Origin: Thermoanaerobaculia bacterium
GTDB lineage: Bacteria > Acidobacteriota > Thermoanaerobaculia > Thermoanaerobaculales > Sulfomarinibacteraceae
DNA: 64,000 nt
Assembly (NCBI GenBank): GCA_027061805.1
Contig: JAMOWA010000047.1
Span: 62,001-126,000, forward strand
Direction of reading: 5' to 3'
Shown here in pieces: positions 50,860 through 59,635 of the stretch (positions are counted from its first letter, which is position 1; every line of letters starts with the position of its first letter). The notes under the pieces are model-generated. The model was not told where the DNA came from. It worked only from the letters and a program-made list of their open reading frames with translations, and searched no databases. Made by a program: the position numbers and the translations under genes.

Positions 50860-52872
50860 ATGCTGATCCCCATCGGGCATGAAGACACCACCGTGCGGCG
50901 TCTGCCGTGGGTGACCATCACCATCATGGGACTCTGCCTCGCCGTCTTCGTGGCGACGCTCCCCTCGAGGGGGGAGCACCTCCGGAAGGCGGGAACGCTG
51001 CTCCAGCAGGCGGCGAACTACTACATGGAGCACCCCTGGCTCGAGCCGGACGAGCGGCTCGCCAGGCTGATCTCGTCGGGGGACGAGGAGACCGACGCGG
51101 CCATGAGGGAGATCCTCGTCCAGTACGCCGCCAGGAACCGTCCTGCGGGTGCGGAGGAGCTCCGGCGGCAGCAGGAGGAGCTGGATGCCCTGGTGGAGAG
51201 GGCCTTCACCGAGCTCGAGAGGCTCCCCTCACGGAAGCTGGGCCTGGTCCCGGCCCACCCCAGGCCGGCGGCCTGGATCACGCACATGTTCATGCATGGC
51301 GGGTGGTGGCACCTCATCGGGAACCTCTTCATCCTGTTCCTGACCGGGCCCTTCCTGGAGGACGCCTGGGGGCGTCCCCTCTACGCCGCCTTCTATGTGG
51401 CCTCCGGGCTGGTGGCGGCGGCCATGTTCGTGGTCCGCTACCCCCACCTGGACGGGCCGCTGATCGGCGCGTCCGGGGCCATCGCCGGCGTCATGGGGGC
51501 CTTCCTCATCCGGTTCTGGCACCGGAGGATCCGGTTCTTCTACTGGTTCGGGATCGTCTTCAGGGGCACCTTCACCGCCCCGGCGTGGCTCATGCTCGGC
51601 CTGTGGTTCCTGCAGCAGCTCACCTACGCGCAGGCCATGGACGTGGTGGTTCCCGGGACGGGAGGCGGGGGGACCGCGTACTGGGCCCACGTGTGGGGCT
51701 TCGCCTTCGGGGCCTTCGTGGCTCTGGGCATCAGGCGGTTCGAGGTGGAGGAGCGCTTCATCCACCCCGCCATCGAGTCGAAGATCACGGTGGTGGACAA
51801 CGCCCCGCTGGACCGGGCCATCGAGGAGATCCGGAGCGGGGACCCGGAGCGCGGCTTCCGGATGCTCGAGGCGCTCGTGCGGCGCGACCCCCGGAACGTG
51901 GACGCCGGCCTGGCACTCTGGAGCCTCGCCCTGGAGCGGGACCGGGCCGGACAGAACGCCTGGGTGGCGGAGCGGCTGATCCGGGGCCTTCTCGAGGCCG
52001 ATGATGCCGAGGGGGCGTTCCGGATCTGGGACGAGCTGCGGGAGTTCGTGCCGGAGGCCACCCCCGGACCCGGGGTCGCACTGGCCCTGGCCCGGTCACT
52101 GGCCGGGGCCGGGCGGCCAACCGATGCGCAGGAGGCGCTCCGGACGCTGCTGGGGCGACCCCCTGGGGAGGTGCCTGCCGGGATCCTCGTGAAGGCGGCG
52201 CGCCTGGCGGCGGCGGAGGAGCTCGACGTGGTGGCGCCCCTGGCCCGCGCGGCCGCGGAGCACCCCGAGGTGGACCCCGCCGTGGCGGAGGAGCTCACGG
52301 CGTCCGTCGGGCGGCTGGAGGAGGACCGGCCGGGGGTGGGGGAGGGGCCGGTGGAGGCCGCTGCAGCCCCGGAGACCGTGCCGGCGGACCCGGTGGAGGG
52401 TGGGGAGCCCCTGGCCCCGCCGGTGCGCGGCCCGAAGCGGCTCAAGCTGCTGGAGGCCGTCCCCGTCCGGTTCGAGCCCGAAGGCCTCGTGATCCGGGTG
52501 GGGGAGCGGTTGCAGAGGGTCCGGCACGAGGTGGTCCGGGCCGTGGGGGTCGCCGGCGTGCCGGGCGCGGGGGGGCGCCCCACGCTGGTGGTGGACCTCC
52601 TCCTGGACGCGCCCTGGGACGACGTGGCCGAGGTCCGCAGCATCCGGTTGTGGGGCTCCACCTTCGATCCGGTGAGGCTCATGGACGCCGGGACGCCCCT
52701 GGAGTCCATGCGGGCGCTGCTGGACGAGCTCCTCCGATGGAGCGGCGCGGTGCCGCTGCCGGACCCGGAATCGGCCCGAGGGAAGCCGTTCCGGACCTTC
52801 GCCAGCGTGGCGCTGTACGAGGCCGAGGTGCTGGGGATCGGCGGGGCGGAGGGCGATCAGGCGCCCAGGTAG
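50860..52872 (+). CDS. Rhomboid intramembrane protease with C-terminal helical extension
   Basis: 670 aa. The rhomboid core (residues ~15-300) has six or so helices, the entry loop HMFMHGGWWHLIGNL, the catalytic serine in IGASGAIAGVMG near 203, and the catalytic histidine in HVWGFAFGA near 277. Residues ~80-120 form an unusual charged insertion before the active-site helices. Residues ~310-480 are TPR-like helices, and the last ~130 form an uncharacterised beta/alpha domain (VVDLLLDAPWDDVAEVRSIR). The cytoplasmic extension may recruit substrates. ATG 50860 follows AAGGAGGGAG; a TATAGT lies at 50781. Confidence 0.92.
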   Translation: MLIPIGHEDTTVRRLPWVTITIMGLCLAVFVATLPSRGEHLRKAGTLLQQAANYYMEHPWLEPDERLARLISSGDEETDAAMREILVQYAARNRPAGAEELRRQQEELDALVERAFTELERLPSRKLGLVPAHPRPAAWITHMFMHGGWWHLIGNLFILFLTGPFLEDAWGRPLYAAFYVASGLVAAAMFVVRYPHLDGPLIGASGAIAGVMGAFLIRFWHRRIRFFYWFGIVFRGTFTAPAWLMLGLWFLQQLTYAQAMDVVVPGTGGGGTAYWAHVWGFAFGAFVALGIRRFEVEERFIHPAIESKITVVDNAPLDRAIEEIRSGDPERGFRMLEALVRRDPRNVDAGLALWSLALERDRAGQNAWVAERLIRGLLEADDAEGAFRIWDELREFVPEATPGPGVALALARSLAGAGRPTDAQEALRTLLGRPPGEVPAGILVKAARLAAAEELDVVAPLARAAAEHPEVDPAVAEELTASVGRLEEDRPGVGEGPVEAAAAPETVPADPVEGGEPLAPPVRGPKRLKLLEAVPVRFEPEGLVIRVGERLQRVRHEVVRAVGVAGVPGAGGRPTLVVDLLLDAPWDDVAEVRSIRLWGSTFDPVRLMDAGTPLESMRALLDELLRWSGAVPLPDPESARGKPFRTFASVALYEAEVLGIGGAEGDQAPR

Positions 52873-53066
52873 CGTTCCATCGCGGCGCGGGACACCGTTC
52901 CGTGGAGACGGTCCGCGGTGATGTGGCGGATCAGGAGGTCCTGGATCGGTCCCGGATGATCCTCCACCGAGGGGATGTCGTCGGGCCAGGGATCGAGGTG
53001 CCGGCGGAGCCGCTCCGGGACCAGGACCCTCCGGTGGGCACGGGCCTCCCTCATTCGGAGACTCAT
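52857..53066 (-). CDS. Small hypothetical protein coupled to the AMMECR1 gene
   Basis: 69 aa, basic and helical (ARAHRRVLVPERLRRHLD, LLIRHITADRLHGTVSRAAM). No family is recognised. ATG 53066 overlaps the AMMECR1 stop (ATGA), giving strong translational coupling; ATG 53054 would trim four residues. Its end overlaps the 3' end of the convergent rhomboid gene by 16 bases. It may be an accessory factor of the AMMECR1 protein. Confidence 0.6.
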   Translation of the reverse strand: MSLRMREARAHRRVLVPERLRRHLDPWPDDIPSVEDHPGPIQDLLIRHITADRLHGTVSRAAMERYLGA

Positions 53067-53611
53067 TCGGAGAAGACCTCGGCCGAGAAGACCCGGAGGC
53101 GGGTGGAGGGGTCCCTCCAGCATCCCGGTGGCAGGCCGGCCTTCCGGCAGGTGTGGTCCAGGAAGGTCTCCCGGTCCCAGCCGTACTCCACCGGCACCTG
53201 GGGCAGGAGCAGCCCGCGGTAGGGCCCGCGCTCGATCATGAGGCCGTGCTCCCCGACCCGGACCTCCTCGGGGGAGTCCACGTCGCGGAGGGGCGTGAGC
53301 GCGGAGACCTCCAGGCGCACGAGGTCGAGCTCGCCGGGCTCCAGGGGCGGGAAGCGGGGGTCCCGGAAGGCCGCGTTGATGGCGTTGTCGCGGACGGACT
53401 GCCAGAGGGGCTCCAGGCCCACGACGTGTCCGATGCACCCCCTGAGCTCGCCCCCCTTCTTCAGCGTGACGAAGGCGCCCCGGGGTTCGGTCAGGGGGCC
53501 CGGGGGTGGGTCGGGGACCGGCAGGGGGCGCTCCTCGAGCCGGCTCCGGATGGTCTCCCGGGCCAGGTCCAGCAGGAAGGTCTTCTCCTCTTCGGTGAGC
53601 GGACGGGACAT
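53063..53611 (-). CDS. AMMECR1-domain protein (AmmeMemoRadiSam protein A)
   Basis: 182 aa. The AMMECR1 domain is complete: GAFVTLKKGGELRGCIGHV (conserved LRGCIG motif), NAINAAFRDPRFPPLEPGEL, VEYGWDRETFLDHTCRKAGL. In bacteria it usually occurs with a Memo and a radical-SAM gene; neither is in view here. The biochemical role is unknown in general. ATG 53611 has GGAGGTGAGG 6-8 bases upstream. Followed with an ATGA overlap by the 69-aa gene. Confidence 0.93.
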   Translation of the reverse strand: MSRPLTEEEKTFLLDLARETIRSRLEERPLPVPDPPPGPLTEPRGAFVTLKKGGELRGCIGHVVGLEPLWQSVRDNAINAAFRDPRFPPLEPGELDLVRLEVSALTPLRDVDSPEEVRVGEHGLMIERGPYRGLLLPQVPVEYGWDRETFLDHTCRKAGLPPGCWRDPSTRLRVFSAEVFSE

Positions 53612-53712
53612 GGGCCTCACCTCCCGGTCAACACCATGGGTTGCTCGACGGGCACTGTCAATACCCGCCAGGCTGGAGGTCGTTGCGCGCTGTTCGCTGT
53701 CTTCGGGCCGGG

Positions 53713-53813
53713 GTCCATGGAGCGCGGGCTTCAGCCCGCATTGCCCCTCCTCGGGTCGGAGGAGGATGGGGACGGATGTATGGTCCCTGCGGGCTGAAAG
53801 CCCGCGCTCCAGG
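53713..53813. repeat. Repeat family C, inverted pair (large hairpin)
   Basis: The left arm TGGAGCGCGGGCTTCAGCCC (53717 on) and the right arm GCGGGCTGAAAGCCCGCGCTCC (to about 53812) are inverted copies of one element, and each arm is itself palindromic (GCGGGCTTCAGCCCGC). A further half copy lies at 61547-61575. This is a REP-like palindrome arrangement; no transposase lies nearby. Confidence 0.85.
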
Positions 53814-53890
53814 AATCGACCTTCGTGGTGTGGACGGACCTCCGATTTCGGGGAGAGGCACAGGTCAATGCCATCGTATCTCTCGTACTC

Positions 53891-53914
53891 ACACATGTTG
53901 GAACACATGTTGGA
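53891..53914. repeat. Perfect 12-bp tandem duplication
   Basis: ACACATGTTGGA occurs twice back to back. It contains the palindrome ACATGT. It lies in the 350-base gap between AMMECR1 and dnaE2, 50 bases beyond the 3' end of dnaE2. No gene is visible there. Confidence 0.8.
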
Positions 53915-53964
53915 AATATCGCAGCAGCCTTGGCTGCGATGGGCAGGACGCCGGATTGCCGCGC

Positions 53965-56900
53965 TCAGTGGAAGTCGTGGCTGGCGAGGGCCGTGGGGGA
54001 GGGGACGGCCTCGAATCGCCGGGCCAGCACGGAGAGGGTGCCGTCCCGGCGCTGGAGGCGGCCGGAGACGAGCAGCACGGGCGTGCCCACCACCAGGGCC
54101 CGCTGCTTCCGGAAGAGCTCGGGCCGGACGATGGCCTGGACCATGCCGGTCTCGTCCTCCACCGTGAGGAAGACCGTGCCCTTCGCGGTGCCGGGGCGCT
54201 GGCGCGTGATCACGGCCCCTGCCACGCGCACGGGGACGCCGTCGGGGAGCCTTTCGAGCTCCGCCACGGGGAGGGCCCCCCGGGCCGCCACGGCCTCCCG
54301 CAGGTGGGCCATGAGGTGGGGGCCCGTGGTGAGGCCCAGGCCCCCGTAGTCGGCCAGGGTGCGCTCCAGGGGCGACATCTCCGGCAGCGGCGAGCCCCCC
54401 TCCACGGGGAGGGACTCGAGGAGCGGGCCGCGGCGCCGGCCCACCTCGGCGGCCTGCCAGAGGGCCTCGCGGCGGGTGTGCCCCAGGGAGGCCAGGGCGC
54501 CCACCCAGGCCAGCCGCTCCAGTTCGGCCGCATCGAGCCCGGCCCGGCTCGCGAGATCGCCCAGGTCCCGGAAGGGCCCGCCGTCCCCGCGGGCGGCCTC
54601 GATACGGGCGGCGGCCTCCCGGGGGAGCCCCTTCACGTGGCGCAGGCCCAGCCGCACGGCGCCCTCCTCCCAGCTGCAGCGCACACCCGAGCGCTGCACG
54701 TCCACGGGCAGGACCCGGACCCCGTGGCGCCGGGCGTCCCGGACCAGGGTGGCGGGGTGGTAGAAGCCCATGGGCCAGGCGTTGAGCAGGGCCGTGTAGA
54801 AGGCCGCGGGGTGGTGGCGCTTGAGGTAGGCCGAGGCGTAGACGATGAGGGCGAAGCTCGCCGCGTGGGACTCGGGGAAGCCGTAGAGGGCGAAGGAGGT
54901 GATGGCCCGCACGATCTCCTGCTGCGCCGCGCCGGTGATGCCCCGGGCCTCCATGCCGCGGCGCAGCCGCTCCTCGAGGGCCCGCATGCGCTCGCGGGAG
55001 CGCTTGAAGCCCATGGCCCGGCGCAGCTCCTCGGCCTCGCCCCCGGAGAAGCCCGCGGCCACCATGGCGATGCGCAGCAGCTGCTCCTGGAAGAGCGGCA
55101 CGCCCAGGGTGCGGCGGAGCACCGGCTCCAGCTCCGGGTGCGGGTAGCTGACCGGCTGGCGCCCCTGCCGCCGCTCCAGGTAGGGGTGGGTCATGTTGCC
55201 GGAGATGGGGCCGGGCCGGATGATGGCCACCTGCACCACCAGGTCGTAGAAGCGGCGGGGGGCGTTCCGGGGCAGGGAGGCCATCTGGGCCCGGCTCTCG
55301 ATCTGGAAGACCCCCACCGTGTCGGCGGCCCGGATCATCTCGTAGGTGGCGGGGTCGTCGGGGGGGAGGTGGGCCAGGTCCAGCTCCACCCCCTCGTGGG
55401 TGCGCACCAGGGGGATGGCCTCCTCCAGGGCCGCCAGCATCCCCAGCCCCAGCAGGTCCACCTTGATGAGCCCCAGGTCGGCCAGGTCGTCCTTGTCCCA
55501 CTGGACCACCGTGCGGCCCTCCATGGCGGCGGGCTCCAGCGGCACCACCTCGTCCAGGCGGCCCGCCGCCAGCACCATGCCCCCCGAGTGCTGGCCCAGG
55601 TGCCGGGGCAGGTGCTGGATCCGCCACCAGAGCCGGGAGAAGTGCCGCACCCGCGGGGCCTCCGGGTCCAGCCCGGCGGCGCGCAGCTCGGCCTCCATGG
55701 AGCGGGTCCCCGCCTCGAACTCGGCGCCCGCCCCCCGCCCGAAGCGGCGGGCCAGCCGGTCCACCTGCTCCGGGGCGAGGCCCAGGGCCCGGCCCACCTC
55801 CCGGGTGGCCGAGCGGTCCCTCCAGGTGATCACGTTGGCGGTCATGGCCGCCCCGTGGGGGCCGTGGCGCCGGTACACGTACCGGATCACCTTCTCCCGC
55901 TGCTCCCCGGAGGGCAGGTCCAGGTCGATGTCGGGCCACTCGCCCCGCTCCTCGGAGAGGAAGCGCTCGAAGAGGAGCTCCATCCTCACCGGGTCCACGG
56001 CGGTGATGGACAGGGCGTAGCACACGGCCGAGTTGGCCGCCGAGCCCCGGCCCTGCACCAGGATGCCCTCCCGCCGGCAGAACTGCACGATGTCGTGGAC
56101 GATGAGGAAGTAGCCGGCCAGGTCCAGCTTCCCGATGAGCTCGAGCTCACGCTCCAGCTGGGCCTGGGCCCGGGCGGTGAGGGGCCGGAATCGGGCCCGG
56201 GCCTCCCGCCAGGTGAGGCGCCTCAGGTGCGAGATGGGCGTCTCCCCCGGCGGCAGGGTGGGGGCCGGGAAGCGGTAGGGCAGCTCGCCCAGCGTGAAGC
56301 CCAGGCGACCCGCCAGCTCCGCCGCGCCTCCCACGGCCTCCGGCAGGTCGGCGAAGCGCGCCGCCATCTCGCGGCCGGAGCGGAGGTGCCGCTCCGCGTT
56401 GGGGGCCAGCAGGCGCCCGGCCCGGTCCACGGGCAGGCCGTGGCGCAGGCAGGTGAAGAGGTCGGCCAGGTCGCGCTCCTCCCGCCGGGCGTGGCGGACG
56501 CCGCCCGTGGCCACCAGGGGCAGGCCCAGCCGTCGCGCCAGGCCCACCAGCGCCCGGTTGGCGTGCTCCTGCTCCCTCAGGCCGTGGCGCTGGAGCTCCA
56601 CGTGGAGGCGGCCGGGGAAGAGGGCGGCCAGGCGCTCCAGGCTCCGCCGGGCGCGCTCCACCCCGCCCAGGGCCAGGTCCCGGCGCACCAGGCCCTCCCC
56701 GCCCCCCGTGAGGCAGTGGAGGCCCTCCGCGTGCTCCCCGAGCAGCCGCCACGAGGCCCGGGCACGCCCCTTGGGGCGGCCGCGGGCCGCCTCCGTGAGC
56801 AGCCGGCAGAGGTTGCGGTGGCCCCGGGCGTTCTCCACCAGCAGCACCAGGCGGGGCGGCGGCGTGCCCCCCGGCGGGGGCTCGGACACCAGGCCCAGCG

Positions 56901-57147
56901 GCCCGGCGGGCTCCGGCCCGGGCAGCTCCCGGGGTTCGAGCTCCACCTCCGCCCCCACGATGGGCCGCACCCCAGCCTCCCGGCAGGCCCGGAGGAAGCG
57001 CGGCGCCCCGTGGAGGCCGTTGCGGTCCACCAGGGCCACGGCGGGCAGCTCCAGCTCCGCCGCCCGCACCGCCAGGTCCTCGGGCAGCGAGGCCCCCTCC
57101 AGGAAGGAGAAGGCCGAGGCGCAGTGGAGCTCGGCCCAGCCCCTCAT
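53965..57147 (-). CDS. dnaE2: Error-prone DNA polymerase III alpha subunit
   Basis: 1060 aa, the usual DnaE2 length. The PHP domain starts the protein (SAFSFLEGAS, but VDRNGLHG where active PHP domains often have a histidine). The polymerase core carries PDIDLDLPSG (catalytic aspartates, near residue 400), QGRGSAANSAVCY and KVDLLGLGMLAAL. Tandem HhH (LARLAWVGALASLGH-like) and an OB fold (VRVAGAVITRQRPGTAKG) follow. It performs translesion synthesis with ImuA/ImuB. ATG 57147 has GGGGAGG 6 bases upstream. Unusually, ~950 bases of unrelated DNA separate it from imuB. Confidence 0.95.
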   Translation of the reverse strand: MRGWAELHCASAFSFLEGASLPEDLAVRAAELELPAVALVDRNGLHGAPRFLRACREAGVRPIVGAEVELEPRELPGPEPAGPLGLVSEPPPGGTPPPRLVLLVENARGHRNLCRLLTEAARGRPKGRARASWRLLGEHAEGLHCLTGGGEGLVRRDLALGGVERARRSLERLAALFPGRLHVELQRHGLREQEHANRALVGLARRLGLPLVATGGVRHARREERDLADLFTCLRHGLPVDRAGRLLAPNAERHLRSGREMAARFADLPEAVGGAAELAGRLGFTLGELPYRFPAPTLPPGETPISHLRRLTWREARARFRPLTARAQAQLERELELIGKLDLAGYFLIVHDIVQFCRREGILVQGRGSAANSAVCYALSITAVDPVRMELLFERFLSEERGEWPDIDLDLPSGEQREKVIRYVYRRHGPHGAAMTANVITWRDRSATREVGRALGLAPEQVDRLARRFGRGAGAEFEAGTRSMEAELRAAGLDPEAPRVRHFSRLWWRIQHLPRHLGQHSGGMVLAAGRLDEVVPLEPAAMEGRTVVQWDKDDLADLGLIKVDLLGLGMLAALEEAIPLVRTHEGVELDLAHLPPDDPATYEMIRAADTVGVFQIESRAQMASLPRNAPRRFYDLVVQVAIIRPGPISGNMTHPYLERRQGRQPVSYPHPELEPVLRRTLGVPLFQEQLLRIAMVAAGFSGGEAEELRRAMGFKRSRERMRALEERLRRGMEARGITGAAQQEIVRAITSFALYGFPESHAASFALIVYASAYLKRHHPAAFYTALLNAWPMGFYHPATLVRDARRHGVRVLPVDVQRSGVRCSWEEGAVRLGLRHVKGLPREAAARIEAARGDGGPFRDLGDLASRAGLDAAELERLAWVGALASLGHTRREALWQAAEVGRRRGPLLESLPVEGGSPLPEMSPLERTLADYGGLGLTTGPHLMAHLREAVAARGALPVAELERLPDGVPVRVAGAVITRQRPGTAKGTVFLTVEDETGMVQAIVRPELFRKQRALVVGTPVLLVSGRLQRRDGTLSVLARRFEAVPSPTALASHDFH

Positions 57148-57188
57148 GAACGCCTCCCCGCGGCCGGGGGGCTGGAGCCTCCCCGGAC

Positions 57189-57194
57189 TACAAT
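57189..57194 (+). promoter_or_regulatory. -10 element 6 bases before an ATG (leaderless configuration)
   Basis: TACAAT ends 6 bases before ATG 57201. A transcript initiating about 7 bases after the -10 would begin at the start codon. No Shine-Dalgarno precedes this ATG. Confidence 0.5.
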
Positions 57195-57200
57195 GTCCCC

Positions 57201-57542
57201 ATGGACACCGGGGAGCTCCGGACGGCGGGCCGAGGGGCGGGGGAGGGATGCGCCCCGGAGCTCCGGCGACGCCTGGCCTTCCTGGCGGCCCTGCTGGCCC
57301 TGGCCGCGACGCTCTGGCTCGCCCTGGGCATGGACCGGGGGGTGTTGCTGGCCACGGGGGTCCGCTCCCGGGCCTGGCCCTGGGCACCCCTCATGGCGGG
57401 CCGCGGGCCGGAGGGGCAGGTGCTCTCCGACCCCGTGTGGCAGTTCGTGCCCTGGCTCCACCTGGGCCGGGAGGAGCTCCGGGCGGGGCGCCTGCCCCTG
57501 TGGAACCCCCACCAGAACGGCGGCCAGCCCCTGCTTCCATGA
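57201..57542 (+). pseudogene. N-terminal fragment of a YfhO-like membrane protein
   Basis: 113 aa. After a hydrophobic helix (FLAALLALAATLWLALG) the sequence reads VLSDPVWQFVPWL, then GREELRAGRLPLWNPHQNGG, the typical first extracytoplasmic loop of YfhO-type glycan-related membrane proteins, which run to 700-900 residues with a dozen helices. Here the frame stops at 57542, right after the NGGQPLL segment, and low-complexity DNA begins. It is a severed gene head, inserted between dnaE2 and imuB on the opposite strand. Confidence 0.75.
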
Positions 57543-57550
57543 CCGTGGCG

Positions 57551-57612
57551 GTGATCCCGCCCGCCCGGGAACGGGAACCACGGATTCTGAGGATTGAATG
57601 GATTCGGAAGGG
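57551..57612 (+). repeat. Dispersed repeat family A, degenerate copy 4
   Basis: Contains GGGAACCACGGATTCTGAGG and ATTCGGAAG, matching the second half of the family A consensus; the first half is only loosely similar. Confidence 0.5.
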
Positions 57613-57636
57613 GAAGGGATTGGCAATCGTGGTGTA

Positions 57637-57658
57637 GGCGCGTACTTCAGTGCGCGCC
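57637..57658. repeat. Small hairpin with TTCA loop
   Basis: GGCGCGTAC-TTCA-GTGCGCGCC, arms of 9 bp with one mismatch. The loop matches the centre of family C (GGCTTCAGCC), suggesting a related palindromic element. Confidence 0.55.
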
Positions 57659-57777
57659 CCAGGGCCGCCGGCACGAGGTGCGACCCCCGCCCGCCCGTTC
57701 GTGAAACGTGAAAGGTGAAACGTGAAACGAAAGAGGGCATTGGATCGTGTGGGACCTTCACCCGGCCGTGATGCCGT

Positions 57778-57960
57778 CACTGACCCCGGCCCTGACCCCG
57801 ACCCTGTCCGTGTCCATGACCGTGTCCGTGCCTGTGTCCGTGACGGACTCTCCCCCGCACCCCTGCGCCCCTGCCCCGGAACATGTCCATGACCCTGACC
57901 CTGTCCGTGACCCTGTCCGTGACCCTGACCGTGTCGGTGTCCGTGTCCCCGGTCCCGCCG
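57778..57960. repeat. Degenerate GTCCGTGACCCT tandem array
   Basis: Repeated hexamers GTCCGT, GACCCT, GACCGT and TGTCCG tile about 180 bases, interrupted by ~50 bases of unrelated sequence. Translation of either strand gives only low-complexity His-Gly-Gln or Val-Thr runs, so it is not coding. Unit order is irregular, unlike CRISPR repeats. Confidence 0.8.
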
Positions 57961-58105
57961 GCGCGATGCCGATGTCCTCCGCTCCACGTTTCGTCCCCCC
58001 TCGCCTCTGCACCCCTGCCTTTCCTGGCCTCCACGCCAGGAGCCCCTCCTTCACCTCCTCACCCTTCACGTCCTGACCTCCTCACGCCCTCACGTCCTCC
58101 CCTCC

Positions 58106-59635
58106 TCAGTCGTACACCCCGTCCGCCCACCACGAGCCATCCCGGCCGTCCCGGAAGACCCGGTAGATCCGGCCGTCGGAGAGCTCCACGTCCCAGTAGT
58201 CCCGCTCAACGGGCGCCTCGCTCCACCACCCCTCCTCGCAGCGCCAGGGCCCCGCGGCCACCCGCACCAGCCCCTGGACGTGCAGCGCGGCGCCGGGGGG
58301 CGAGCGCAGGGAGCGCAGCACGGGGGTCCCCGTGCCGCCGGGGCCGGGCTCCTCCAGGATGGCCTCCAGCGGCACCGGGGGCCGGAGCGCCCGGACGGCC
58401 AGCAGGCCCCGGCCCGCCCGGGGTTCCGGCCGGGAGCGGGGCGGGGGCGGCGGCTCGAAGGGGACCGTCTCCACGGCGCCCGGCAGGTGCCGGTCCGCGG
58501 GCCGGGGCGAGCCCACCCGGTCCGGCCCCAGGAGGGCCGCCGCCCGGGCCAGCACCGCGGCCAGCGCCGCCGGGGAGAGCTCCGGCGCGCCGAAGAGGGT
58601 GAGCTGGGCCCGGCGGGGGCTGTCCGGCCGGGCCAGGCAGCGCACGGCGGCCACGGGCGCCGCCGGCGGCCGGCCCTCCAGCTCCAGCCGGAGCAGGCCC
58701 AGCAGCGCCGGCACCTCCGTGGTGGGGGCGGGGAGGCGGAGCTCCCGGCGGTCGTGGCCCTCCGGCTCCAGTGTCAGCTCCGCCTCCAGCGCGGCACAGG
58801 CGGCGCCCCGGGCCAGCAGGCGCCCCGCCAGGCGCTCCAGGAGCTCCTCCAGAACCAGCAGCAGGGGCTCCAGGGAGGCCAGGGGCCACTCCAGCTCCAT
58901 CCCCTCCACGAGCACCGGCGGGGGCCGGTGGGGCACCAGGGGGCGGGGGTCCTCGCCCCGGGCGGCGCGCCAGGCCGCCTCCCCCTCGGGCCCCAGCCGC
59001 CGCCGCACCTCCCCCGGGGGCAGCGACGCCAGGTCGCCCAGGGTGGCCAGCCCCCAGCGCTCGAGGGTGGCGGCCAGCTCCGGGGCGGGCTCGAGCTCCG
59101 CCAGGGGCAGGGGTGCCAGGAACTCCCGCTCGCCCCCCGGCGGCACAACGGTGGGGGAGGCGGGCCTCCGGGCGGCCAGTGTGGCGGCCAGGCGGTTCCC
59201 GGCGATCCCCACCCGCACCGGCAGCCCCAGCCCCTCCGCGGCCCGGATGGCGGCGTGGCCCAGCCGGTCCTCCCCGTCCGGCCCGGGAAAGAGCGCCCCC
59301 ATGCCCTCCACGTCGGCCAGGGCCAGGCCCTCCCCGGCGTCCTCCACCACCGGGGAGAGGCCCCCCGCCACCTCCAGCAGCGCCTCGCGGGCCGAGGCCT
59401 CGCCCGCCGGGTCGCGCCCCCTGGCGATGAGCTCCGGGAGCACGGCGCGGGCCTGGGCCAGGCTCGTGCCGGGGCGGACGCCGGCCTTCCGGGCCGGCCG
59501 GGAGGCCGCCACCACCCGGGCCGCGGGCCCGTTGCCCTCGCAGACGGCCACCGCGGCCCCGGCCAGCTCCGGCTCGCTCCGCAGCCGGGCGGCCAGGGGG
59601 AAGAGGGGAACCCACAGGGCGGCGACCCGGCTCAC
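58106..59635 (-). CDS. imuB: ImuB, inactive Y-family polymerase (translesion mutasome)
   Basis: 509 aa. Y-family layout, but the catalytic acidic positions are lost: the first strand reads ALWVPLFPL where active enzymes have an aspartate, and the SIDE-like site reads ALADVEGMG. Helix-hairpin-helix text (LATLGDLASLPPGEVRRRLG) and a little-finger region follow. A beta-clamp-binding motif, QLTLFG, lies near residue 343. The protein is therefore the structural hub that ties DnaE2 to the clamp. GTG 59635 overlaps the imuA stop (GTGA). Confidence 0.92.
   Translation of the reverse strand: MSRVAALWVPLFPLAARLRSEPELAGAAVAVCEGNGPAARVVAASRPARKAGVRPGTSLAQARAVLPELIARGRDPAGEASAREALLEVAGGLSPVVEDAGEGLALADVEGMGALFPGPDGEDRLGHAAIRAAEGLGLPVRVGIAGNRLAATLAARRPASPTVVPPGGEREFLAPLPLAELEPAPELAATLERWGLATLGDLASLPPGEVRRRLGPEGEAAWRAARGEDPRPLVPHRPPPVLVEGMELEWPLASLEPLLLVLEELLERLAGRLLARGAACAALEAELTLEPEGHDRRELRLPAPTTEVPALLGLLRLELEGRPPAAPVAAVRCLARPDSPRRAQLTLFGAPELSPAALAAVLARAAALLGPDRVGSPRPADRHLPGAVETVPFEPPPPPRSRPEPRAGRGLLAVRALRPPVPLEAILEEPGPGGTGTPVLRSLRSPPGAALHVQGLVRVAAGPWRCEEGWWSEAPVERDYWDVELSDGRIYRVFRDGRDGSWWADGVYD

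Larger units (their letters stand above)
57543..58105. other. Gene-free repeat-rich gap between imuB and dnaE2
   Basis: About 560 bases without a credible gene. It contains a degenerate family A copy (57551-57612), a small hairpin (57637-57658), GTGAAAC tandem units (57702-57735), a degenerate GTCCGTGACCCT hexamer/dodecamer array (57778-57960) and a pyrimidine-rich CCTCACGTCCTGAC stretch (58040-58105). Confidence 0.75.

Noticed and set aside
57778-57960. Tandem array as a possible CRISPR
   Set aside because: Units are 6-12 bases, irregular and without unique spacers; no cas gene is present.
57777-58034. His-Gly-Gln-rich ORF on the minus strand resembling a metal-binding peptide
   Set aside because: It is simply the translation of the degenerate GACACGG/GTCAGGG tandem array; other frames of the same array are equally open.
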